A stretch of 64,000 nt of DNA from Lachnospiraceae bacterium (GTDB lineage: Bacteria; Bacillota; Clostridia; Lachnospirales; Lachnospiraceae). The position numbers and the translations under genes were made by a program. Positions within the stretch are counted from its first letter, which is position 1. Every line of letters starts with the position of its first letter. Positions 58,131 to 64,000 of this stretch are shown piece after piece. The DNA is taken from positions 21,398 through 85,397 of the forward strand of contig JAFTWC010000042.1 in assembly GCA_017465475.1 (NCBI GenBank). Reading direction: 5' to 3'. Under the pieces are notes generated by a model that was not told where the DNA came from, did no database searches, and saw nothing but the letters and a program-made list of their open reading frames with translations.

Positions 58131-58826
58131 TTATAAAAACTTCGGCTCCTCAAATACTACGCCTTTTTCAATTACATAATCAAGGAACAACTTATAATAT
58201 CCCGGTAACATTTCCTCTGTCTCATCATGAGCATGCATAAGAATAATATGCGCATTTCCTTCGCCCAACAAAGCAGCGCCGTATCCCGGGTTCAAGTCAT
58301 GGATTCGAGCCATAACATTCTCCTTTGTAAAGCCGGAATTCGGACGAATTCCGTACTCCGCAAAGTCAAAGGTCCAGAGGGTATCGATATCCACATGTAA
58401 ATTATTCGCCTTCCACCACGGATAGGTAAGTCTGGAGTCATCCAGCTTATTAAAATGATTCTCGCTTAAATACTGCTGCAATATCGCGCGGTTTGCGCCT
58501 CCCTTATCTCCGTACGGAAAACGGAATGGTTTCACGGTACGTTTCACTCTGCAATCTTTGTATAACTTGTCGAGAACATTCTCACATTCCACAATCTCTT
58601 CTAAGCATTTCGGCACGGAAAGCTTTGAAAACTGCGGGTGAGAATAACTGTGATTTCCCACAATCATTCCGTTTTTTACCGCGTACATTGCCTCTTGGTA
58701 ATAACGCTCCACGTTTTTTCCCGTAGCAAAAAATACAGCCTTGATTCCTTTCTCATTTAAATAATCCACGATTGCCGGGGTATTCTTTGATGCGATGTCA
58801 TCAATGGTTAAAATAGCGTAATTCAT
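58131..58826 (-). CDS. Polysaccharide deacetylase (NodB) family protein, cytosolic
   Basis: A 231-residue protein of the carbohydrate esterase 4 fold. Motif 1 is LTIDDIAS (Asp-Asp), motif 2 HSYSHPQF (His-x3-His), and motif 3 RFPYGDKGG. It has no signal peptide or membrane anchor, so unlike typical peptidoglycan deacetylases it should act inside the cell, or be released by another route. Substrate unknown. Confidence 0.9.
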   Translation of the reverse strand: MNYAILTIDDIASKNTPAIVDYLNEKGIKAVFFATGKNVERYYQEAMYAVKNGMIVGNHSYSHPQFSKLSVPKCLEEIVECENVLDKLYKDCRVKRTVKPFRFPYGDKGGANRAILQQYLSENHFNKLDDSRLTYPWWKANNLHVDIDTLWTFDFAEYGIRPNSGFTKENVMARIHDLNPGYGAALLGEGNAHIILMHAHDETEEMLPGYYKLFLDYVIEKGVVFEEPKFL

Positions 58827-58905
58827 AGTAGTTCTCCTTTTTCGTTGTAATTATAATTTCGGATACCGGTGTTCCCGTTGTCCGTAAATTTCTTCTTTCC
58901 CTTGT

Positions 58906-59430
58906 TTACAAACAAATCCAATATCTTCGTAGCATATGTTCCCCTTCGACCTCATTATATGCCTTGATAATATCCTCTAGCTTCCCTCCCAGCTTTTCAC
59001 AAACATGAATAGAGGTCGTATTCTTATCATTAATTGTAAACAATACCTTTTCCATGCCATGCTCCTTCGCAAGCGCAAGTCCCAGGCGCAGCATTTTCGT
59101 CCCGTAGCCCTTACCCCATTCCGACACTCTCACAGCATAGCCGATGCTTCCGATCTCTTTCAGCACCTTTTCCGTAAACTCCGTTCGAAGCTGAAACTCT
59201 CCGATAAACTTCCCATCATCCACAGCCCAATAATGAAAACTGGGAGACTGACCTTCTACCAAGCCTTTCTCCTTTTTCTCATACCATGACTTTGTACGTG
59301 AAAACCAATCTTCATCTATGGTATCCGGATTCGACGGTCTGAAATAGACCACCTTATTATCATATAATTCCTGACAATATTCTTTATAGTCCAAGGTGTA
59401 TTCCGGACAACGTTTTATTAATTGTAACAT
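58906..59430 (-). CDS. GNAT acetyltransferase, RimJ/RimL-like
   Basis: A 174-residue acetyltransferase. The acetyl-CoA loop reads RVSEWGKGYGTKMLRLGLALA and motif B is NTTSIHVCEKLGGKLED, like the ribosomal protein acetyltransferases RimJ/RimL. The substrate is unknown. It lies 24 bases after another GNAT gene. Confidence 0.87.
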   Translation of the reverse strand: MLQLIKRCPEYTLDYKEYCQELYDNKVVYFRPSNPDTIDEDWFSRTKSWYEKKEKGLVEGQSPSFHYWAVDDGKFIGEFQLRTEFTEKVLKEIGSIGYAVRVSEWGKGYGTKMLRLGLALAKEHGMEKVLFTINDKNTTSIHVCEKLGGKLEDIIKAYNEVEGEHMLRRYWICL

Positions 59431-59454
59431 AATAAGCCTCCGTAAATTCTAACT

Positions 59455-59907
59455 TCAACCATCATTAGTTCGACCAATAAGCCTCAACTCTTCCATACCA
59501 TCCTCAACCAAACCGGTTTCTACAAAGCCCACCGACTTGTACAGATGCTTCGCCGTTTCATTTCCCACTGAAACTCCGGTATAGATTTCCTTTGCGTCAA
59601 ACCGTTCCATCAAGTATGTAATTCCTTGTTTCAAAGCTTCTCTTCCGTATCCCCTATTCTGATGTTGTTTGTCTATGAGGAATTTCCACAAGGTATATTG
59701 ATTTCTGGATTCATAATATCCCAACATAATAAATCCTACCGGCTTTTCATCGGCATAAACCGCAAACGGAAATGCGGTTTCGCGATATACATACGCCTGT
59801 GCTAATGACTCGGCAGTCGTCGATACAAATGATTTCTGATGTTCCGCAACTTTTAAGCTTAATACATTGTCAAGATTGTCCTTTGTTATTTTCTTCAATA
59901 CAACCAT
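59455..59907 (-). CDS. GNAT acetyltransferase, spermidine acetyltransferase-like
   Basis: A 150-residue acetyltransferase: KFLIDKQHQNRGYGREALKQG (acetyl-CoA loop with NRGYG) and NETAKHLYKSVGFVETG (motif B). The start overlaps the end of the upstream membrane gene by 38 bases, with AAAGGA upstream, indicating a shared transcript. It resembles the SpeG/PaiA-type group, with an unknown amine substrate. Confidence 0.87.
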   Translation of the reverse strand: MVVLKKITKDNLDNVLSLKVAEHQKSFVSTTAESLAQAYVYRETAFPFAVYADEKPVGFIMLGYYESRNQYTLWKFLIDKQHQNRGYGREALKQGITYLMERFDAKEIYTGVSVGNETAKHLYKSVGFVETGLVEDGMEELRLIGRTNDG

Positions 59908-60262
59908 GCTTTTCTTTCCTTTCCTTAAGAAAAACCGACGTCAAATACACCACCAAACAGCAAAGAAACGGCGACATCCCCTCGCCGACATAAGCCACCC
60001 AAAAACTTGCCTTATTCCACGCCGGTGAAGATATATATGCATCTGTCATCAAAATTGCAAACGCTGCAGTTAAAAGGAACGGAATTGCCTGTCCCCCTCG
60101 ATGCTTTGCCACTCTGCAAAATAACATTTGCGCACAAATCGACGGAATAATCCTTAGGATAATAGACATTGCATCTCCCCATGAAATAAACGGCCAAAAT
60201 AACAAGATAAGCGGTACTAGCGTGCCCATTAATAGTAATATATTTACGATATACTTTTTCAT
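59870..60262 (-). CDS. Small membrane protein of unknown function
   Basis: A 130-residue protein with four predicted helices (about 3-22, 28-46, 59-76, 85-108) and a basic C-terminal tail. I see no catalytic motif. The ATG at 60262 has AAGGAGCGGGAG upstream. It is between the CHAP protein and a GNAT that it overlaps by 38 bases. Confidence 0.7.
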   Translation of the reverse strand: MKKYIVNILLLMGTLVPLILLFWPFISWGDAMSIILRIIPSICAQMLFCRVAKHRGGQAIPFLLTAAFAILMTDAYISSPAWNKASFWVAYVGEGMSPFLCCLVVYLTSVFLKERKEKHGCIEENNKGQS

Positions 60263-60291
60263 ATAACTCCCGCTCCTTTTTATCATCATCT

Positions 60292-60813
60292 CTAGTACCG
60301 ATACCCATCCGGAATTCGGATATACGCCCGAATATGTTCATCCATCGGTCGCTCCAACACTCGTGAAATGTTATCGTTAAAGGTATTCCCTTCCGCCACC
60401 ACAAGCCTCTCCTCATAAGCCTCCAGTATAATGCCGATATGGTCATGTTCTTTGTTAATAAAAACTCTGTCGTAAAGCACAATATCCCCTGCCTCCGGTA
60501 CAAAACCGTCGTCTCGTTTATGGTACTCGATTCGACTGTCGGCTATGGCATATTCTTCCCAACCGCCACAACCTGCCAGACTACAGGTAACGCACTCATC
60601 CGGGCTGTAAGGAATCTCAAAGCATGCTTCTCTGCAACAATAGTACACAAAAGCCGCACACCATAACCGATCCGCTTCTTTTAAATTCCACTTTGGAAAA
60701 TACTTTACAATAGGTTCAATATTTGATTCCTTTCCGTCGATATAACCATGAAAAGGTAATAGTGCTTTTTCTCTTGCGACTTCTGCCAAGCGTTTTCTTG
60801 TAGTGTGTTCCAT
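60292..60813 (-). CDS. CHAP-domain protein lacking a signal peptide
   Basis: A 173-residue protein of the CHAP (Cys, His-dependent amidohydrolase/peptidase) type. The catalytic Cys is in LWCAAFVYYCC, the His is in HDHIGIILEA, and GDIVLYDRVF plus VVAEGNT complete the fold. CHAP proteins usually cut peptidoglycan outside the cell, but no export signal is visible here. AAGGAGG lies 6 bases before the ATG at 60813. It could act on an intracellular target or be exported with another protein. Confidence 0.82.
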   Translation of the reverse strand: MEHTTRKRLAEVAREKALLPFHGYIDGKESNIEPIVKYFPKWNLKEADRLWCAAFVYYCCREACFEIPYSPDECVTCSLAGCGGWEEYAIADSRIEYHKRDDGFVPEAGDIVLYDRVFINKEHDHIGIILEAYEERLVVAEGNTFNDNISRVLERPMDEHIRAYIRIPDGYRY

Positions 60814-60903
60814 AATCTCCCTCCTTACTCCTTCTTTCCATTCTACCACTGCACCATTTTAAAGTCAATGTTTGTACACATTCAAAACACTCCCAAAACG
60901 CAA

Positions 60904-60937
60904 AACAACCGCCTATAATTCCTCATAGACGATTGTT
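60904..60937. terminator. Terminator of the DUF3800 gene
   Basis: An imperfect 13-bp inverted repeat (60904-60916 with 60924-60937, two mismatches), with T-rich flanks on both strands, just downstream of the DUF3800 gene. Confidence 0.72.
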
Positions 60938-60943
60938 ATTTTT

Positions 60944-61564
60944 CTATAATCTTTTCTTCACAATATTCTTATAAATGTTTTTCTTAAAATCGGATTTTGA
61001 ATGAAAAAACTCTGACTCGGACTTCGTTAAAACTGTTTTCTGTGCAATTGCTTCAACCGTACAAATCAAATCCGCTACTTGCGACAGCTTATATTGATTT
61101 GTTTCTATTTTTCTGAATTCCACATTAGAAAACATCGTATTAAATACCGAAAGCAATATTTGCGTCAGTTCAATCTGTCCGTAATCATAATAAACAATAA
61201 TCGAATCAAATGCGGCTATATTCTCATAGTTTTCTCTCAAACTGCTTATAATCTCTTTTGTCAACTTTTCTATATAAGCCAATTTTGTTTTTTCTTTACA
61301 TTCTCCTTGATCAATACTAGAACATATATACTTAATATCTACCATTCGGGTAAAGTGATATAACGCATTAAAAAGAGCTCTCCTGTTTTCCCTCAAATCA
61401 TTTTTATAATTGCTTATCTGTTTTTCTAAGGCAGATATGTTTCTTTCAATATCTACTTCTTGATTATGTAAAACCATAGCAACATAATAATTCGGTGATG
61501 ATGGATTATATTGGCCGAAATCGCCGGACTCATCCACAAAGACGCTTAGAACTTTATTTTTCAT
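60944..61564 (-). CDS. DUF3800 protein, RNase-H-like candidate nuclease
   Basis: A 206-residue protein of the DUF3800 family. The N-terminal VFVDESGDFG carries Asp11 and Glu12. Further acidic residues in RNase-H-like positions are Asp127 (after a beta strand, VYYDYG) and Asp165 (in the C-terminal helix QVADLICTVE). This layout fits a metal-dependent nuclease, though activity is not established. DUF3800 proteins are known to be found near structured RNAs, and one precedes this gene. Start at 61564 with GGGAG upstream. Codon use is AT-richer than the neighbours, suggesting transfer. Confidence 0.82.
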   Translation of the reverse strand: MKNKVLSVFVDESGDFGQYNPSSPNYYVAMVLHNQEVDIERNISALEKQISNYKNDLRENRRALFNALYHFTRMVDIKYICSSIDQGECKEKTKLAYIEKLTKEIISSLRENYENIAAFDSIIVYYDYGQIELTQILLSVFNTMFSNVEFRKIETNQYKLSQVADLICTVEAIAQKTVLTKSESEFFHSKSDFKKNIYKNIVKKRL

Positions 61565-61584
61565 AAACACTCCCATTTGTATAA

Positions 61585-61678
61585 CAAAACGGCGGGGTAA
61601 ATCCCCGCCAGCCGGTGGACCTGGACCTCTCGGTCAGCCCAAAGCAAAATGCACTTAGTGCAACAGATTCATATCTGT
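61585..61678 (-). ncRNA. Structured leader RNA upstream of DUF3800 gene
   Basis: Read on the minus strand from the predicted start at 61678, about 94 bases fold into a chain of hairpins: ACAGAT-ATGA-ATCTGT (61663-61678), TGCAC-TAA-GTGCA (61650-61662), GACC-GAGA-GGTC with a GNRA loop (about 61625-61636), a weaker CCAG/CTGG stem, and a closing GGCGGGG-ATTTA-CCCCGCC (61591-61609) followed by GTTTTG. The closing hairpin is terminator-like and lies just before the gene. By known work, DUF3800 genes are often preceded by distinct conserved RNAs (DUF3800-I to -XI motifs); which one this is, I cannot say. Confidence 0.72.
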
Positions 61679-61684
61679 AACATT

Positions 61685-61713
61685 ATTATATGCTTTTTTC
61701 TTAAAAATGTCAA
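61685..61713 (-). promoter_or_regulatory. Exact consensus promoter of the leader RNA and DUF3800 gene
   Basis: Minus strand: -35 TTGACA at 61708-61713, 17-base spacer, -10 TATAAT at 61685-61690. Both boxes match consensus exactly. A start 7 bases downstream is the first base of the 5' hairpin. Confidence 0.9.
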
Positions 61714-61763
61714 CTACAACTTTTAAATCTTTTCCTCCCATCTACTATTACCTCTTGCATTTC

Positions 61764-62966
61764 TTACCTTCCCCCTACCTGATACCTCAAATATGCCCGT
61801 CTGCCGATTATCACAAACACAACGCTCAACAGCACATACACAATCGGAGCCACCTGCTGCATGGTCAAAAATCCGCCCAGGACCGGCACCAAACGGTAAT
61901 CCAAAAATCCCCATATCGCCACTACATTGATTGGATTTAAATCAAAGATTTGTCCCAACACCCGGTATTCATAAGGAACCATTACCAGCATCGGAAGAAG
62001 CACAAGTACGCCGATAATTGCCACTACCGCCACCGTACTGTTACGGAACAGCTCCGAACAACACAGAATAATGGAGGAATACATAAGTGCTGCAAGAATT
62101 GTCAATATATAGCAATACCATATTGCCTCTCCGAAGGTCATCTGCACCATAGCAGACGGCATCACCAACTGAATCGGTGCATGGAGTCCTTCTGTTCCGA
62201 AAATCAAAAGCTGCGGAACCGCCGATATCAGTAAAATAATACCGGCACTCACCATGGTAAACACCATTCCCGCAGTAAGCTTTGCCCAGTACAGTATCTT
62301 TCTACCGTTGCGGCTGCACAACACCAGCTGATCGGTCTTTTTCTGATGTTCGTCCGCAAACAGATTTGCCAGACAAACCGCCAGCATAACCGCGATCAGT
62401 ACAACCGCGGTATAAGCCAATGTCAACGCAGAATAAGGCCCCACATAATACTCATAGGTCCACGGCACGGAGTCCTCATTTTCAAGAACTTCCCGCCAAT
62501 AGTCCTTTTCCTTCTCCGTCAGATATTGTTCCTCCATGGCAGATTCAATTCGTATTTTTCTGGCGGCATAAACCAGTTCCTCAGCCGCAGAAATCCCCAA
62601 TACCTCTTTCATCTTTTCCAGTGTTCCTGCATTTGAGACAGCCGTACCGCATACCTCTCTTACTATAACATTATATACATCCGTGTAAGGCTTAAATGCA
62701 GTTTCACTTGTTGTCAATGCCGTAAACGCCTCTTCCACCAATACATCATCCACGGTTCTTCCTATAATCGGCTTTTGATTTTCCTTATCCTGCCGCTCTG
62801 CCTCGTATTGGGTTGCTTGTACCCCTTTTATGTCACGCGTCACGGTCACCTCAATCACAGCATATGCCACCATGGTCAGAAATACCAACCCGAATGCAAT
62901 CCAAGTCATCTTCCTGCTTAGTATTTTCTTTAGTTCAAAACGGACTAAGGTTCGAAAATTTTTCAT
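61764..62966 (-). CDS. ABC transporter permease, ABC-2 type
   Basis: A 400-residue membrane protein: one N-terminal helix (17-37), an extracellular domain of about 130 residues, then five to six helices (TLAYTAVVLIAVMLAVCLANLFADEHQKKTDQL) as in ABC-2/DUF3526-like permeases. The cytoplasmic loop LVLCSRNGRKILYWAKL is the typical ATPase contact loop. It follows the ATPase by 2 bases, so the two are partners. Substrate unknown. Confidence 0.85.
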   Translation of the reverse strand: MKNFRTLVRFELKKILSRKMTWIAFGLVFLTMVAYAVIEVTVTRDIKGVQATQYEAERQDKENQKPIIGRTVDDVLVEEAFTALTTSETAFKPYTDVYNVIVREVCGTAVSNAGTLEKMKEVLGISAAEELVYAARKIRIESAMEEQYLTEKEKDYWREVLENEDSVPWTYEYYVGPYSALTLAYTAVVLIAVMLAVCLANLFADEHQKKTDQLVLCSRNGRKILYWAKLTAGMVFTMVSAGIILLISAVPQLLIFGTEGLHAPIQLVMPSAMVQMTFGEAIWYCYILTILAALMYSSIILCCSELFRNSTVAVVAIIGVLVLLPMLVMVPYEYRVLGQIFDLNPINVVAIWGFLDYRLVPVLGGFLTMQQVAPIVYVLLSVVFVIIGRRAYLRYQVGGR

Positions 62967-62968
62967 AG

Positions 62969-63670
62969 TTACTCCCCTTCCTCCTCAAATTGTGATAAAT
63001 AAAACTTTTCCAAATCACCGTTACTTTCATCCCATACTCCCTGATAAATCAACTGACCGTCCTTCATCATAAGCACCTCGTCCGCAATGTGCTCAATGTC
63101 AGACACAATGTGGGTAGACAAAAGTACAATACAATCCTTTCCCAGCTCTGCAATCAGGTTGCGAAACCGAACCCGTTCCTTCGGATCAAGGCCGGCAGTG
63201 GGCTCATCGAGTATCAGCAGCTCCGGGTCGTTTAACAGCGCCTGGGCAATGCCGATACGCTGCTTCATACCGCCGGAGTACGTTTTGATTTTCTTTTTCG
63301 CCACATCCTCCAATGCCACCAGCTTTAACAGTTCCGCAGACTTTCTCTTTGCCTGCTCCTTGGAAAGTCCCTTTAATGCCGCCATATACAGCAGAAAATC
63401 ATGACCGCTAAACTCCGGATAATACCCAAAATCCTGGGGAAGATACCCAAGCAATGCCCGGTAGTTTTCCTCACTCACATCCATACCGTCCAACGCAATG
63501 GTTCCTTCCGTCGGTTTTAATATCCCGCAAAGCATCCGCATGAGCGTCGTTTTCCCGGCACCGTTGGCACCCAAAAGTCCGTACACTCCTTTGTGAAGCT
63601 TTAGGGAAATGCGGTCCACCGCAATCTTATTCTGATACCGTTTTGTTACTCTGTCTATGATTAATTCCAT
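62969..63670 (-). CDS. ABC transporter ATPase
   Basis: A 233-residue ATPase: Walker A GLLGANGAGKTTLMRML, Q-loop YLPQDFG, signature YSGGMKQRIGIAQ, Walker B ELLILDEPTAGLDP, H-loop LLSTHIVSDIE. It is the single ATPase of the final operon. The ATG at 63670 has GGAGG 7 bases upstream; a longer Cys-rich reading to 63841 lies wholly within the upstream gene's region and has no such site. Confidence 0.95.
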   Translation of the reverse strand: MELIIDRVTKRYQNKIAVDRISLKLHKGVYGLLGANGAGKTTLMRMLCGILKPTEGTIALDGMDVSEENYRALLGYLPQDFGYYPEFSGHDFLLYMAALKGLSKEQAKRKSAELLKLVALEDVAKKKIKTYSGGMKQRIGIAQALLNDPELLILDEPTAGLDPKERVRFRNLIAELGKDCIVLLSTHIVSDIEHIADEVLMMKDGQLIYQGVWDESNGDLEKFYLSQFEEEGE

Positions 63671-64000
63671 GCAAATTCCTCCAAATGATTCATTGTCTTT
63701 CCGTATTCTTTCATCAACACTACCACTAACAGCACGGCAGCAAGCACCCACCAAACACCCCCCTCTGCTCCGTACAACCGAGGCGCATACAAACGAGATA
63801 TCGGACCCAGTACACCCACACCGGCACTGATACTGCCGCAAACATACATGCCCTCTCTTCCCGGCAAACGACGCACCACCATTAATCCAAGTACCGCAGT
63901 CAAAAGATACGGAACCATAATATACACTCCGCTTTTTAAAAGTTGCACTCCCATCACCATAGCCACCGGAAGAAGCCCCAACAATTGCGCCATCCCAAGC
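63661..64000 (-). CDS. ABC transporter-associated membrane protein, cut by window edge
   Basis: The last 113 residues of a membrane protein whose start is beyond the window. It has about four hydrophobic helices (VMVMGVQLLKSGVYIMVPYLL near the start of the visible part, VWWVLAAVLLVVVLM near the end) and a short cytoplasmic tail. Its stop overlaps the ATPase start by 10 bases, so it is co-translated and is likely a second permease or accessory subunit. Confidence 0.65.
   Translation of the reverse strand, partial: LGMAQLLGLLPVAMVMGVQLLKSGVYIMVPYLLTAVLGLMVVRRLPGREGMYVCGSISAGVGVLGPISRLYAPRLYGAEGGVWWVLAAVLLVVVLMKEYGKTMNHLEEFAWN

Noticed and set aside
61585-61678. Classical type III antitoxin RNA
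   Set aside because: The short tandem repeats that mark those RNAs are absent; only the layout is similar. It is kept as a structured RNA of unassigned class.
63671-63841. Cys-rich N-terminal extension of the ABC ATPase
   Set aside because: It overlaps the upstream gene, has no ribosome site, and the ATPase fold begins at the ATG at 63670 with GGAGG.

Overview
The window reads as a chromosomal segment of a low-to-moderate GC Firmicute, most likely a Lachnospiraceae-type Clostridium. Supporting signs are AAGGAGG-type ribosome binding sites almost everywhere, acetyl-type MetA, an NfnAB transhydrogenase pair, UPF0210 next to an ACT protein, YerC beside PcrA, and DUF1836, DUF5688 and CD3324-type proteins. 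No insertion sequence, prophage, CRISPR array or rRNA was seen. Nearly all genes lie on the minus strand; the plus-strand exceptions are a secreted protein at 28.8 kb, yerC at 33.8 kb, and a pcrA block at 35-39.2 kb.

Region by region. (1) 17.75-0 kb, read leftward, is one tightly packed housekeeping array behind a strong promoter at 17.82 kb: zinc-finger anti-sigma-like protein, PolA, CoaE, a long FtsA-like actin fold protein, a WalJ/YycJ-type MBL protein, ACT, UPF0210, PepD, two LytR-CpsA-Psr proteins, a small alarmone synthetase, an RsmF-like methyltransferase, RsuA, a HAD phosphatase, a membrane protein and an RluA-type enzyme cut by the window edge. (2) 17.9-19.2 kb is an ArsB/NhaD-type permease. 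(3) 19.35-24.26 kb is a GntR-controlled ABC operon in which one ATPase is followed by five membrane genes, four of them tandem paralogues. (4) 24.4-28.3 kb holds metA, ligA and rluF. (5) 28.3-28.8 kb holds an 80-bp tandem palindromic repeat, tRNA-Arg(CCG) and back-to-back promoters. (6) 30-34 kb holds DUF5688, nfnB/nfnA and yerC. (7) 35-39.2 kb holds pcrA, a small membrane protein and a second permease. (8) 39.3-43.8 kb is a second GntR/ABC operon whose promoter-operator closely resembles that of the first. (9) 43.9-54.9 kb is mixed: PlsY, HAD, YbaK, a TrmH-type enzyme, two ParB-like paralogues (one fused to a CD3324-type domain, one overlapping a zinc-ribbon P-loop kinase), ProC-like, TraX, a DUF5714-ArsC fusion and two membrane-anchored XRE regulators. 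(10) 55-60.8 kb is a run of small enzymes (AlkZ-related, racemase, three GNATs, MBL, Nudix, deacetylase, CHAP). (11) 60.9-61.7 kb is a DUF3800 gene preceded by a short, highly structured RNA driven by an exact consensus promoter. (12) 61.8-64 kb is a third ABC transporter, cut by the window edge.

The best candidates for something undescribed are the DUF3800/leader RNA module, the ParB-like/P-loop kinase pair with its degenerate fused paralogue, and the tandem KxxLTKG membrane protein family under a nested operator shared between two operons.
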